A DNA stretch of 64,000 nucleotides from Rhodobacteraceae bacterium M382 (lineage in GTDB: Bacteria; Pseudomonadota; Alphaproteobacteria; Rhodobacterales; Rhodobacteraceae). The notes under the pieces are model-generated. The model searched no databases and was not told the origin of the DNA. It saw nothing but the letters and a program-made list of their open reading frames with translations. This document shows, one piece after another, positions 35,707-45,425 of the stretch. The stretch covers positions 2,610,501 to 2,674,500 of the forward strand of contig CP081098.1 in the NCBI GenBank assembly GCA_025141015.1. The letters run 5' to 3'. Made by a program: the position numbers and the translations under genes. The first letter of the stretch is position 1, and each line of letters begins with the position of its first letter.

Positions 35707-37122
35707 TCACATCTCACTGTCTGCGGTTTCTTCGTCCAGATGCGCGATCCGGGCACCAGATTTGTTCGAGGTGACAACCCCCAGAGACTTGAGCTTGCGG
35801 TGCAAGGCGCTGCGCTCCATTCCGACAAATGAAGCCGTGCGGCTGATGTTGCCGCCAAACCGGTTGATCTGAGTCAGCAGATATTCGCGTTCAAAGGCTT
35901 CGCGGGCTTCGCGCAATGGCAGGGTTGCCAACGCACCGGACAGAACCACACGCCCATCATCGGTTTTGGGTTCTTCGTCATTGGGCAGTTCACGGGCTTC
36001 GATGGGTCCCGCCCCATCCCCCAGGATCAACACCCGTTCGATCAAATTCTTCAACTGGCGTACATTTCCGGGCCAGTTCATCGTTTGCATCAGCGCCTCG
36101 GCTTCTTCGGACACTTCACGCAGCGGCAAACCCTGGTTTTCGTGGAACATCTCGATGAAATAGGCCGCCAGCACCGGGATATCCTCGCGTCGATCGGCCA
36201 GCGACGGTACGGCAATCGGCACCACGTTCAACCGATGATACAATTCCTGACGGAAGCGATCGGCGGCGATCTCGGTTTCGAGGTTTTTGTTGGTCGACGA
36301 AATCACCCGCAAATCCACCTTGATCTTGTCGCCGCCACCGACCCGTTGGAATTGCTGATCGACCAGGACTCTCAGGATTTTCGATTGCGTACCCAACGGC
36401 ATGTCGGCCACTTCATCGAAATAGACAACGCCCCCATGGGCCTGTTCCAGCAGACCTGGTTCGACGCCACGCTCCTGGCTTTCGCGACCAAACAACATCT
36501 CCTCCATCCGGTCGGGTTCGACCCCGGCACAGTTCACCGTAATGAACGGTGCCCCGGCCCGGTTGGAATTGGTGTGGATGAAACGTGCGGCGATTTCCTT
36601 GCCAACACCGGCAGGGCCGCTCAGCATCACACGCCCGTTGGATTTGGTTACCTTTTCCAACTGGCCCTGCAGCGTCCGGAAGGCTGCGGAGGTTCCGATC
36701 ATATCGGCTCCGCCCGTATCCTTGCGTTTGAGTTCGGTGTTTTCGCGGCGCAGACGCGAGGTTTCCATGGCGCGCCTGATCACCACCATCAACTGGTCGA
36801 TGTTAAAGGGCTTTTCGATGAAGTCATACGCCCCCTGTTTGATCGCAGCCACGGCGATTTCGATGTTGCCATGGCCGGAAATGATCACCACTGGCACCTC
36901 GGGGTAATCCCGTTTCACCGTTTTCAGGATATCGATTCCATCCATCTGGCTGTCTTTGAGCCAGATATCCAGAATCAACAGCGCAGGGGGTTCCGAGGTG
37001 ATTTCGGCCATGCATTCATCCGAATTCCCTGCCTTGCGCGTGGCATAGCCTTCGTCTTCCAGAATATCCGAAACCAGTTCGCGAATATCGCGTTCGTCAT
37101 CAACGACCAGAATATCACTCAT
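35707..37122 (-). CDS. ntrX: Response regulator NtrX lacking GAFTGA
   Basis: NtrC-class response regulator of 471 residues paired with NtrY. Receiver domain: DILVVDDERDIRELV with phospho-Asp in LLILDIWLKD (Asp about 54). AAA+ domain: SGPAGVGKEIAARFIH (Walker A) and GGVVYFDEVADM (Walker B). Where sigma-54 activators have GAFTGA, this protein reads FGRESQERGVEPGLL. C-terminal Fis-type helix-turn-helix: GGNISRTASFVGMERSALHRKL. It probably acts without sigma-54. Start overlaps the ntrY stop by four bases. Confidence 0.93.
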   Translation of the reverse strand: MSDILVVDDERDIRELVSDILEDEGYATRKAGNSDECMAEITSEPPALLILDIWLKDSQMDGIDILKTVKRDYPEVPVVIISGHGNIEIAVAAIKQGAYDFIEKPFNIDQLMVVIRRAMETSRLRRENTELKRKDTGGADMIGTSAAFRTLQGQLEKVTKSNGRVMLSGPAGVGKEIAARFIHTNSNRAGAPFITVNCAGVEPDRMEEMLFGRESQERGVEPGLLEQAHGGVVYFDEVADMPLGTQSKILRVLVDQQFQRVGGGDKIKVDLRVISSTNKNLETEIAADRFRQELYHRLNVVPIAVPSLADRREDIPVLAAYFIEMFHENQGLPLREVSEEAEALMQTMNWPGNVRQLKNLIERVLILGDGAGPIEARELPNDEEPKTDDGRVVLSGALATLPLREAREAFEREYLLTQINRFGGNISRTASFVGMERSALHRKLKSLGVVTSNKSGARIAHLDEETADSEM

Positions 37123-39401
37123 GTCAGTCCTGCCTTCACTGTATTGCTTTTGGACATGGACGCATCGCCTGACGTCTCATGCACGGATGCGGGCAAACGG
37201 ATCACGGCCATGGCGCCATAATGATCCTGCCCGCCGAACACCGGTGCATCCTGCAATTGCAGGGTGCCACCGTGTTCTTCGATGATTTTCTTGACGATTG
37301 GCAACCCCAATCCGGTGCCTTCGTCGCGGGTCGTCACATAGGGTTCAAACAATCTCGCCCGATCTTCGGGCAGACCGATCCCATTGTCTGCGATGGTAAT
37401 TTCATACCCACCCGCATGAGGTTTCAACGCGACGTGAATCTGTGGTTCCAACTTATCCGGAGCGCCCTTTTCCTTAAGCGTTTCAATGGCCTCTCCTGCA
37501 TTCTTGATCAAATTCGTCAACGCCTGACCAATCATGGTTGCGTCCAATTCCGCCAAACATGGCCCAGCGGGCAAATCGGCGTGAACGGTCAGATCCGGTT
37601 GCCCTGATTGCTGCAACACCACGGCGTCGCGCACCAAAGCGTTCAGGTCTTCTTCACGCCGTTCCGGTTCCGGCATTCGGGCAAATTTCGAAAATTCATC
37701 GACGATGCGACGCAGATCATTGGTCTGTCGCACGATCACATCCGTCATATTCTGAAGCTGATCGCTGTTCTCCTCTCCCAGCTTGGGGGCGAATTTGCGT
37801 TTGATACGCTCTGCGCTCAGCTGGATGGGGGTCAGCGGGTTCTTGATTTCATGTGCAATGCGGCGCGCCACATCTCCCCAGGCGGCCATGCGCTGTGCGC
37901 TGACCAGATCCGTCACATCATCAAAAGCAACAACATACCCTTCGAGCCGCCCGTTTTCGTTGCGTCGGGTCGACATCCGCACCAGCAGATTTTCCAACCT
38001 GCCCTGACGGGTTACCTTGATTTCATCCTGTGCCACTTCAGAGCCCGACGCTTTCAGCCCTTCGAACAAGCTTCCGAATTCCGGGACTGCAACGGCCAAC
38101 GCCAGAGATTGCTCATCACCCGACCAGCCCAACAACCGTTCAGCCGATCTGTTCACAAACGTCACCCGACCATCGGAATCGAGCCCCACCACACCGGATG
38201 TGACCGACGTAAGCACAGAGTCGAACAACCGACGGCGGCGTTCGATCTGACGGGTGTTTTCCAGCAGCGTGTCCCGCTGCCCCTTCAGCTGCAATGTCAT
38301 CTGATTAAAGAAACGGCCCATCTGGGCAATCTCGTCGTCGCCCTCTTCTTCGATCACCTGTACGTCCAGATCCCCGGCACCCACGCGTTGTGCAGCGGTC
38401 ATCAGGCGTCCTACGGGGCGCGACAGACGTTCAGCAAACCACAGCCCCAACCAGACCGCAGCCAGAATCAGGATGACCGCGAACCCCAGATATAAAAGGC
38501 CGAATTCAAAAACCACCCGGCCTCGTTCGCTTTCCAATTGCTGGTACAGCAGGACAGTCTGTTTGGTGTCATCCAGAAGGCTCAGAATGTCGCCATCCAC
38601 ATCGCGACTGACGTATAGAAAGCGATCCACAAAGGCTTCGAGCGGCACCAGAGCCCGGAATTCGTTGTTGTCCCAGTCCTGAATGATGGTCAGCCCGTTT
38701 TGGCTCGCCTGATCCAGATGCTCGGACGACGGTTTTTCAAAATCAAACAGATACGACTGCTCACCGCGGGCGCGGATGGATCCGGTTCCGTCGATCACAT
38801 AGGCCTCGCGCAGGCCCCGCTGGATCTGACCTTGACCTTGGACCAGGGTCTGGCGCAATTCAGCGTCGCTGATCAGAAACACGCGGTTGCGGCTGTTGTC
38901 CAGAAACCGCGCCAGCGCGATCGCATCCTGGCTCAGGTCAGCGCGGTGTTCCTGTTCATAGGCTTCGGCCGCAGCCAGCGAATTGCCAACCACCTGGCGG
39001 ACCCGTTCGGAAAACCACCCTTCCAACCCGATGTTGACCGTCAGACCGGCAAACACCGCCACCGTGACGGTCGGGATCAGCGCCAACAGCCCAAACACCC
39101 CGATCAATCGTAGGTGCAGGCGGGAACCCGCCGATTTGGCCCGGCGCGCAGCGATCAAACGCCCCACCTGCCCCAGAACCAATGCCGCGACCACCAGCAC
39201 ATAGACCAGATCGGCCAACAGAATCATTCGCAGCGCCGTCGCGCGGGTCCCCAAATCAAAGGGTCCCAAAACCAGGAAGGTTGCCAACGCCAGAATAGGC
39301 CCCAAAAGCACAAGGCCCAAGGTGCCAACATTGCGGGCCCGACGGGTTCTACGCCACCGATTCAACGCAAAAAACGGTCCGGATTGTGACCGAAGTGCCA
39401 C
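37119..39401 (-). CDS. ntrY: Membrane sensor histidine kinase NtrY
   Basis: Sensor kinase of 760 residues. The N terminus has three or four membrane helices (ALATFLVLGPFDLG, LVYVLVVAALVLGQ, LLALIPTVTVAVFAGLTV) and a periplasmic part, ending in a helix near 310 (VILILAAVWLGLWFAERLSRP). HAMP and PAS domains follow, then HisKA (RRIAHEIKNPLTPIQLSAERI, phospho-His) and HATPase_c (NLIKNAGEAI; GTGLGLPIVKKIIEEHGG). Partner is NtrX; the system is linked to nitrogen, redox and envelope control in alphaproteobacteria. Hairpins precede the gene in the 110-base gap after ntrC. Confidence 0.93.
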   Translation of the reverse strand: MALRSQSGPFFALNRWRRTRRARNVGTLGLVLLGPILALATFLVLGPFDLGTRATALRMILLADLVYVLVVAALVLGQVGRLIAARRAKSAGSRLHLRLIGVFGLLALIPTVTVAVFAGLTVNIGLEGWFSERVRQVVGNSLAAAEAYEQEHRADLSQDAIALARFLDNSRNRVFLISDAELRQTLVQGQGQIQRGLREAYVIDGTGSIRARGEQSYLFDFEKPSSEHLDQASQNGLTIIQDWDNNEFRALVPLEAFVDRFLYVSRDVDGDILSLLDDTKQTVLLYQQLESERGRVVFEFGLLYLGFAVILILAAVWLGLWFAERLSRPVGRLMTAAQRVGAGDLDVQVIEEEGDDEIAQMGRFFNQMTLQLKGQRDTLLENTRQIERRRRLFDSVLTSVTSGVVGLDSDGRVTFVNRSAERLLGWSGDEQSLALAVAVPEFGSLFEGLKASGSEVAQDEIKVTRQGRLENLLVRMSTRRNENGRLEGYVVAFDDVTDLVSAQRMAAWGDVARRIAHEIKNPLTPIQLSAERIKRKFAPKLGEENSDQLQNMTDVIVRQTNDLRRIVDEFSKFARMPEPERREEDLNALVRDAVVLQQSGQPDLTVHADLPAGPCLAELDATMIGQALTNLIKNAGEAIETLKEKGAPDKLEPQIHVALKPHAGGYEITIADNGIGLPEDRARLFEPYVTTRDEGTGLGLPIVKKIIEEHGGTLQLQDAPVFGGQDHYGAMAVIRLPASVHETSGDASMSKSNTVKAGLT

Positions 39402-39423
39402 GAGCTGCCCTCATCCTGATGTG

Positions 39424-39438
39424 GCGCCCATTGGGCGC
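39424..39438 (-). other. Hairpin in ntrC-ntrY intergenic region (ntrY side)
   Basis: GCGCCC (39424-39429) and GGGCGC (39433-39438) form a six-base-pair stem with loop ATT, 23 bases before the ntrY start. Without a U run it is not a standard terminator; it could affect ntrY translation. Confidence 0.35.
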
Positions 39439-39489
39439 ACCGCCATATGTCGTGGTCTTTTCCAGATCAGCCCGAGCACTGACACTGGT

Positions 39490-39509
39490 TCGCCACGGTT
39501 CTGTGGCGA
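39490..39509 (-). other. Hairpin directly after ntrC stop
   Basis: TCGCCAC (39490-39496) pairs perfectly with GTGGCGA (39503-39509), six-base loop, two bases after the ntrC stop codon. No U tract follows on the minus strand. It may stabilise the ntrBC part of the message or partly uncouple it from ntrYX. Confidence 0.45.
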
Positions 39510-39511
39510 TA

Positions 39512-40882
39512 TTACATCAGTTTGCGACGGCGTGTCACCTCAATATCCAGGTCGGTGATCTTCTTGCGCAGCGTATTGCGATTGATCCCCAGAAGATCGG
39601 CGCATTTTGCCTGGTTCCCCCCCGAGGCATCCAGCGCGATTTCGATCAGCGGCAGTTCCAGTTCTCGCAGCACCCGCGCGTATAATCCTGACGGCGGCAT
39701 CATGTCCCCATGCAGGTCGAAATAGCGTCGCAGATGGCGGGCCACCGAATCCGACAGCTTTTCACCATTGTTGATCCCGGAAACCGGCGCGGGGCCGGCC
39801 TGGGGGCCCAGAACCATCTCGACCTCGGTTTCGGTGATTTCTTCGGCCCGGCTGGTATATCCCAGGCGGCGCACCGCATTCTCCAACTGGCGCACGTTGC
39901 CCGGCCAGGCATGAGAGCGCAGCTTTTGTCGGGCGGCCTCGCTGAAATATCGTTTCGGAGCCCCTTCAATTTCGGCCCGCGTCAAAAAATGTTCAGCCAA
40001 CAACGGAATGTCTTCGACCCGTTCACGCAATGCAGGAACATGGATCAGCGTGCCGTTCAAACGATAGAACAGATCCTGGCGCAGCTTGCCGTCTTCCATC
40101 AGCGGTTGCAGATCGACCTGGCTGGTCGCCATGAACCGAGGCGACCGATCCCCCGGCATGTCCATCATTCTGACGATTCTGGCCTGCGCGGAATCCGACA
40201 GATCAGCGATTTCGTCAAACAGAATGGTGCCGCCCCGTGCCCGTTCCAACAGGCGCATCGGCCCTTCCAGGTCCATCAGCTCCGCTTCTTCTGCCAGAAC
40301 AAAGGCCTGGGACCGGCGATCTGACAGGTCGTGAATGGTTTTTGCAATCAACGATTTGCCGACACCGCTTTCGCCTGTGATCAGGATCGGCAGGTCGGTA
40401 TTCATCATCCGCGCCACCACCCGATACAGCGACTGCATGATTTCGGTCCGCCCCACCAACGGCAATTCTTCGGGGCGGTCCATGTCATTGTCGGATGGTG
40501 CAGACGCCGAGATCACCCGACGCTGGCTGAGCGCCTTGGCGGTGCGTTTCATCAGGTCCGGCAGGTCAAAGGGCTTGGGCAAATAGTCATATGCCTCGGC
40601 CTCCGCGGCCTTGATCGCGGTCATGATGGTGTTCTGGGCCGAAATCACGATCACCGGCAACCCGGGCCGGTCCTCGGCGATCTTTGGCAGCATTTCGAGC
40701 CCGTTTCCGTCCGGCATCATCACGTCCGAAATCACCAGATCGCCCTTGCCCTCGCTCACCCAGCGCATCAGCGTCGTCAGCGAACTTGTGGCGTGCACCT
40801 TGCACCCGGCACGCGTCAGGGCCTGGGTCAGAACGGTGCGGATCGTGCGGTCGTCATCAGCGACCAGAACGGTGCCATCCAT
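39512..40882 (-). CDS. ntrC: Nitrogen regulator NtrC lacking GAFTGA
   Basis: Response regulator of 456 residues. Receiver domain begins [18 protein letters not shown] with the phospho-acceptor in [13 protein letters not shown] (Asp about 54). AAA+ domain has [16 protein letters not shown] (Walker A) and [12 protein letters not shown] (Walker B), but between them only about 30 residues occur ([22 protein letters not shown]) and no GAFTGA loop. The C-terminal Fis-like HTH is [21 protein letters not shown]. This matches Rhodobacter-type NtrC, known to activate with the housekeeping sigma factor. ntrB is 15 bases upstream. Confidence 0.95.
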   Translation of the reverse strand: MDGTVLVADDDRTIRTVLTQALTRAGCKVHATSSLTTLMRWVSEGKGDLVISDVMMPDGNGLEMLPKIAEDRPGLPVIVISAQNTIMTAIKAAEAEAYDYLPKPFDLPDLMKRTAKALSQRRVISASAPSDNDMDRPEELPLVGRTEIMQSLYRVVARMMNTDLPILITGESGVGKSLIAKTIHDLSDRRSQAFVLAEEAELMDLEGPMRLLERARGGTILFDEIADLSDSAQARIVRMMDMPGDRSPRFMATSQVDLQPLMEDGKLRQDLFYRLNGTLIHVPALRERVEDIPLLAEHFLTRAEIEGAPKRYFSEAARQKLRSHAWPGNVRQLENAVRRLGYTSRAEEITETEVEMVLGPQAGPAPVSGINNGEKLSDSVARHLRRYFDLHGDMMPPSGLYARVLRELELPLIEIALDASGGNQAKCADLLGINRNTLRKKITDLDIEVTRRRKLM

Positions 40883-40897
40883 GGTATTGTCTCCTGT

Positions 40898-41974
40898 TTA
40901 CTCCGACTGCAACGCATCGCGCGGGGCGCGCGGCAACGACAGGCGGAAAATCGTGCACCCCGGTTCGCTGGTGACCGTGATCCAGCCACCGTGGTCTGAT
41001 ATGATCTTGGACACCAACGCCAAACCCAACCCGGTCCCGTTTTCCCGCCCCGACACAAATGGATCAAAAATATCGCCTTTGATCTTGTCCGGCAGCCCCG
41101 GCCCATCATCGGAAATCTCGATCTGCAACGGCAGAGACGATGCGCCACCTTGTTTGTTTCGCAGTCGAAAGGAATGTTCAAAATAGGTGCGAATTCTGAT
41201 GCACCCTCCTTTTGAATCAGCGGCTTCCGAGGCGTTCTTTAGGAGATTCAAAACCACCTGCAACAATTGATCCGGATCACCATATGCCATCGGCAGGGAC
41301 GGATCGTAATCTTCGACAATCGTCATATGCGCGCCAAACCCCAATTGGGCAGACCGGCGCGCCCGGTCTAGGACATCATGCAGGTTAACCGGTTTTCGGT
41401 CTGGTTCCGACAGGTTTCCGAATTGTTCCACCTGCTCCAGCAACTTTACGATACGCTGGCATTCGGCGACGATCAGATCGGTCAGTTCGACGTCTTCGCG
41501 TCCGACATTCATCGACAGCAATTGCGCCGCGCCAGTGATCCCCGCCAGCGGGTTCTTGATCTCATGTGCCATCATTTCGGCCATGCCAATTGCGGATTGC
41601 GCCGCCGATTTGACCGAATGGTTCTGGGTCATGCGTCCGGCCAATTCGCGCGGCGACAGCAACATCAGCATCTTGCCCGGATGCCCCTGCACCGGTGCCA
41701 CCTGAATCGAGCAATGCAGCGGGCCGCGATGTCCCGTCCCGACATCAGCGTCATTCACAAACAAAGGCGTGCCATTGTCGCGTGACCGGGCCATTGCATC
41801 GGCAATCGGCGGGTCGATCTGGATCAGAGTCCAGATATTGTTGCCAGTGATCGTTCGGCTCGACGCGTTGACAAACCCTTCGCCCGCCGAATTCACATCC
41901 GTCACCCTGTCGTGTTCGTCAACGACAAAGGCGGGAACCGGTAACGAGGTCCAGATGGCACCGTTGAAACTCAT
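40898..41974 (-). CDS. ntrB: Nitrogen sensor histidine kinase NtrB
   Basis: Cytoplasmic kinase/phosphatase of 358 residues that controls NtrC in response to PII. N-terminal PAS domain (PAFVVDEHDRVTDVNSAGEGFV), HisKA with MMAHEIKNPLAGITGAAQLL (phospho-His), N box NLLKNASEAA and G boxes DGPGLPDKIKGDIFDPFVSG and GTGLGLALVSKIISDHGG. No membrane helix. Its start overlaps the dusB stop by four bases, so dusB-ntrB-ntrC is one translational unit, as in many alphaproteobacteria. Confidence 0.95.
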   Translation of the reverse strand: MSFNGAIWTSLPVPAFVVDEHDRVTDVNSAGEGFVNASSRTITGNNIWTLIQIDPPIADAMARSRDNGTPLFVNDADVGTGHRGPLHCSIQVAPVQGHPGKMLMLLSPRELAGRMTQNHSVKSAAQSAIGMAEMMAHEIKNPLAGITGAAQLLSMNVGREDVELTDLIVAECQRIVKLLEQVEQFGNLSEPDRKPVNLHDVLDRARRSAQLGFGAHMTIVEDYDPSLPMAYGDPDQLLQVVLNLLKNASEAADSKGGCIRIRTYFEHSFRLRNKQGGASSLPLQIEISDDGPGLPDKIKGDIFDPFVSGRENGTGLGLALVSKIISDHGGWITVTSEPGCTIFRLSLPRAPRDALQSE

Positions 41975-42957
41975 GCGGCCACCTGCCCGCCCTGATCGCT
42001 CAAGGCATCCGGCAGCAAAGCCAGAACCTGCCCCGGGTCCTTTTGCGTCAAAACAGCGCGACGCAGCTGGGTGCCTGTGCAGGCCCGGTCCATGTACCAG
42101 CCCAGATGCTTGCGTGCGACACGCAGGCCCAGATCAGGCCCATAAAAGGCCAGCATGGCGCGATAGTGGTCACAAACCAGTTCAATCAACGCAGATCCAG
42201 AGGGGATTTCGGGTTTGGGCGCGCCCCACAGGTCATGGGCGATTTCGGCCAACAGCCATGGTCGCCCCTGGGTTCCGCGTCCCACCATGACGCCATCCGC
42301 GCCGGATTGCTCCTGTGCCCGGGCCGCATCGGCGCTGTCAAGAATATCTCCGTTGGCCAGAACCGGCACGCTGACCGCGTTCTTGATGGCGCGAATGGCC
42401 GCCCAATCGGCCTGCCCCTTGTAAAACTGACAGCGGGTGCGGCCGTGGATTGTCACCATCTGCACACCTGAATCCTGCGCGCGACGCGCAACGTCGGCGG
42501 CATTCAGGCTGTTTTCATCCCACCCCAACCGGGTTTTCAGGGTCACCGGTACATCGACCGCCGCCACCACGGCGTCGATCAGGCGCAGCGCGTGATCCGG
42601 CGTTTTCAACAGCGCCGAGCCGGAAAATCCGCTTGTGACCTTTTTTGCCGGACACCCCATGTTGATGTCGATGATCCGGGCTCCGCGCCCAGCAACCTGA
42701 CGGGCAGCTTCGGCCATCCAATGGGTTTCACGGCCCGCCAACTGTACGGCGGTGTTTTCCACATCTGCGCTCAGCTCGGCCCGTTCGCGCACCCCGGGTT
42801 TGGCCTGGACCATTTCCTGGCTCGCGACCATTTCGCTGACCATCAACCCGACCCCAAACGACCGGACGAGATCGCGAAACGGACGATCCGTGATTCCCGC
42901 CATGGGGGCCAGCGCAATGGGCGGGTTCAATGCCGTGGATCCGAGGGTGAAAGACAA
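41971..42957 (-). CDS. dusB: tRNA-dihydrouridine synthase B
   Basis: Flavoenzyme of 328 residues that reduces uridine in tRNA to dihydrouridine. Visible are [16 protein letters not shown] near the N terminus, [11 protein letters not shown] with the catalytic Cys, [18 protein letters not shown] and [10 protein letters not shown], all typical of DusB. I place the start at TTG 42957 ([10 protein letters not shown]), which has AAGGA eight bases upstream; an ATG-initiated frame 81 bases longer has an unconserved N terminus. First gene of the ntr operon, as in enteric dusB-fis arrangements, here with ntrB. Confidence 0.93.
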   Translation of the reverse strand: MSFTLGSTALNPPIALAPMAGITDRPFRDLVRSFGVGLMVSEMVASQEMVQAKPGVRERAELSADVENTAVQLAGRETHWMAEAARQVAGRGARIIDINMGCPAKKVTSGFSGSALLKTPDHALRLIDAVVAAVDVPVTLKTRLGWDENSLNAADVARRAQDSGVQMVTIHGRTRCQFYKGQADWAAIRAIKNAVSVPVLANGDILDSADAARAQEQSGADGVMVGRGTQGRPWLLAEIAHDLWGAPKPEIPSGSALIELVCDHYRAMLAFYGPDLGLRVARKHLGWYMDRACTGTQLRRAVLTQKDPGQVLALLPDALSDQGGQVAA

Positions 42958-43140
42958 GCGCCTATTCCTTGTGCAGTTGTGGTGAACGTAACGAAGCCCC
43001 GGATATGCAGCAATGACAGGAGGGGATTCAATGCCCATGAATTATGCATTTGCACAAAAATTAGGCGCATAACCTCGGGTGATTGCCTCGGTTTGCATCA
43101 CAGCATAAACAGATCCAGTATCAGACTCCGGAGATCCCAG

Positions 43141-44292
43141 ATGACCACAGCTGCCCTGATCGTGGCCGCCGGGCGCGGCCAGAGGGCCGGTGGCGGCCTG
43201 CCGAAACAATGGCGCCCGCTTGCCGGCAAACGGGTAGCGGACTGGACATTGGAGCGGTTTCGAGCGGCGGGCCTGCCGCTGATCGTATTGGTTCTGAACC
43301 GCGATGACAGGCAATATTGGGATGAATTTGAATCCCACCCTGACATCATTCTTGCCCCGGGTGGCACGGACCGGGCAGGTTCGGTGCAAAACGGGCTCAA
43401 GGCGCTTGAGGGGCGCGGGATCGACAAGGTGCTGATCCACGATGTGGCCCGCCCCTGTGTCTCTCCGGCTCTTATCCATGCCGTAGAGGCGGCATTGAAC
43501 AGCGCCCCGGGCGCGGCCCCCGGGCTGGCCGTTACCGATGCGCTTTGGACGGGGGATGCAGGTCAGGTCACCGGCACCCGCAACCGGGACGGGTTGTACG
43601 CCGCCCAGACCCCACAGGGGTTTCGCTATGATGCCATTTGTCATGCACATCTTACCCATCGCGGTGGCGCGGCAGATGATGTAGAAGTCGCGCGTGATGC
43701 CGGGCTCACCGTCGCAATTGTTCCGGGCGAGGCCGACAACCTGAAAATCACCCGCCCCGAGGATTTCGCCCGGGCGGAACAGATTCTGACACAAGACCGC
43801 CGGGGAGCCGAGATGGATATCAGACTGGGCAATGGATATGACGTACACCGCTTTGGCCCTGGCGACAGCGTGATCCTGTGTGGGGTCGAAATCCCCCATG
43901 ACCGCACCCTTCAGGGTCATTCCGATGCTGACGTGGGTATGCATGCCGTGACAGATGCAATCTATGGTGCGCTGGCACAGGGCGACATCGGTCGTCATTT
44001 CCCGCCATCAGATCCGCAATGGAAGGGGGCGGCCTCTGAAATCTTTCTGCGCCACGCCGCCGATTTGGCCCGCAACATGGGTTTCACCCTGTCCAACATC
44101 GATTGCACCCTGGTCTGTGAATACCCCAAGGTCGGCCCCCACGCCGCCCAAATGCAGCAGGAAATGGCCCGAATTCTGGACATCGACCCGGATCGGGTGT
44201 CAATCAAGGCAACGACTTCGGAACGTCTGGGGTTCACCGGACGCGGCGAAGGTATCGCGTCGATCGCCACCGCAGCGTTGGTGAAATCATGA
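43141..44292 (+). CDS. ispDF: Bifunctional IspD/IspF (MEP isoprenoid pathway)
   Basis: Fusion of 383 residues. The N-terminal IspD half (1-222) makes CDP-methylerythritol: [21 protein letters not shown] binds CTP and [10 protein letters not shown] follows. The C-terminal IspF half, from [14 protein letters not shown] (about 225), forms the cyclodiphosphate: [27 protein letters not shown] and [10 protein letters not shown] hold zinc and the phosphate. Such fusions are common in alphaproteobacteria. ATG 43141 has GGAG eight bases upstream. Stop overlaps the pgpA start (ATGA). Confidence 0.96.
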   Translation: MTTAALIVAAGRGQRAGGGLPKQWRPLAGKRVADWTLERFRAAGLPLIVLVLNRDDRQYWDEFESHPDIILAPGGTDRAGSVQNGLKALEGRGIDKVLIHDVARPCVSPALIHAVEAALNSAPGAAPGLAVTDALWTGDAGQVTGTRNRDGLYAAQTPQGFRYDAICHAHLTHRGGAADDVEVARDAGLTVAIVPGEADNLKITRPEDFARAEQILTQDRRGAEMDIRLGNGYDVHRFGPGDSVILCGVEIPHDRTLQGHSDADVGMHAVTDAIYGALAQGDIGRHFPPSDPQWKGAASEIFLRHAADLARNMGFTLSNIDCTLVCEYPKVGPHAAQMQQEMARILDIDPDRVSIKATTSERLGFTGRGEGIASIATAALVKS

Positions 44293-44789
44293 AACAGCTG
44301 GCACATATGATCGGCACCGTTTGTGGCGTCGGCCACATCCGCCCTGCCCCTGGTACCTGGGGATCGGCTGTGGCCCTGCCTCTGGCCTGGGCACTGCATA
44401 CATTGGGTGGGTTTCCATTGTTGTTGATGGGGACCGCATTTGCCCTGATCGTCGGGATCTGGGCCACCCGGGAATATACGTCGCATGGGGGCGACCATGA
44501 TCCGTCCGAAATCGTGATCGACGAAGTGGCCGGACAATTTACAGCGCTGCTTCCGCTCAGCTATGCGGCCTGGGCTCATGACATCCCGGTCCTTGCCATG
44601 TGGCCGGGTTGGATCGCCGCGTTTGTGCTGTTTCGCCTGTTCGACATCACCAAACCCGGACCCATCGGTACGGCAGACCGGCGCGGGGATGCCCTGGGCG
44701 TGATGCTGGATGACATCATTGCGGGTGTTTTTGCCGCCATCGGCGTCATGGCATTGGCCGGGGTGTGGCATGGGGTCATGGGCCAATGA
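44289..44789 (+). CDS. pgpA: Phosphatidylglycerophosphatase A
   Basis: Membrane phosphatase of 166 residues that converts phosphatidylglycerol phosphate to phosphatidylglycerol. [14 protein letters not shown] (about 14-27) and [15 protein letters not shown] (about 74-88) are the conserved PgpA motifs with metal-binding Asp/Glu residues; hydrophobic segments surround them. Overlaps by four bases with both neighbours, giving a tightly coupled ispDF-pgpA-cinA operon. Confidence 0.93.
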   Translation: MKQLAHMIGTVCGVGHIRPAPGTWGSAVALPLAWALHTLGGFPLLLMGTAFALIVGIWATREYTSHGGDHDPSEIVIDEVAGQFTALLPLSYAAWAHDIPVLAMWPGWIAAFVLFRLFDITKPGPIGTADRRGDALGVMLDDIIAGVFAAIGVMALAGVWHGVMGQ

Positions 44790-45274
44790 CCGCTGTTGAC
44801 GTCACCGACCTGATCGCCCGCGCCACCCGCGCAAAAGTCGTGATCACCACCGCCGAAAGCTGTACCGGAGGGTTGATCGTCGCGGCGCTGACCGACATTC
44901 CCGGCTCTTCTGCCGTCGTGGACCGCGGGTTCGTCACCTATTCCAATCAGGCCAAGATGGAGATGCTGGGCGTGCAGGCCGAAACACTGACCGCCCATGG
45001 CGCGGTTTCGCAACAGGTCGCCGCCGAAATGGCGATGGGTGCGCTGACCCATTCCCCCGCGACGCTGGCGGTCTCGGTCACCGGCATTGCCGGGCCTGGC
45101 GGGTCCGAGTTCAAACCCGAAGGCCGCGTGTGTTTCGGATTGGCACAGGCCGGGCAGGACACCGTTACTGAAACCATCGAATTCGGTGCCATCGGTCGCG
45201 ACCACGTCCGTCAGGCCACGCGGGACCACGCCCTGACTTTGCTGTCACGGGCGATTTCCCAAAGAGACCTGTAA
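44786..45274 (+). CDS. pncC: CinA-family nicotinamide-nucleotide amidohydrolase
   Basis: Stand-alone CinA C-terminal domain of 162 residues, deamidating nicotinamide mononucleotide to nicotinate mononucleotide in NAD recycling. TTAESCTGGLIVAALTDIPGSS holds the catalytic Ser/Lys region; GFVTYSNQAKMEMLGV and VTGIAGPGGSEFKPEGRVCFGLA are conserved. It lacks the N-terminal MocF domain of full CinA. ATG 44786 overlaps the pgpA stop. Last gene of the operon; a weak GCCC/GGGC hairpin follows near 45285, without a clear U run. Confidence 0.92.
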   Translation: MTAVDVTDLIARATRAKVVITTAESCTGGLIVAALTDIPGSSAVVDRGFVTYSNQAKMEMLGVQAETLTAHGAVSQQVAAEMAMGALTHSPATLAVSVTGIAGPGGSEFKPEGRVCFGLAQAGQDTVTETIEFGAIGRDHVRQATRDHALTLLSRAISQRDL

Positions 45275-45425
45275 TCAGGCATGCCCCCTGCCAGGGCGCT
45301 GAAAAAACAGGCATTGCATAAAAGGCGGCAATTTTGGGCGACTATTATCGGTCTGCCCCTTTTTTCCGCAGCTCCGCTCCGCTTGAACACCTGCCAACCC
45401 CACGGATGATGGAAAGGAACGGCAG

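Noticed and set aside
45275-45425. Sigma-54 promoter before amtB
   Set aside because: No convincing GG/GC -24/-12 pair was found, and the NtrC encoded here lacks the sigma-54 contact loop.
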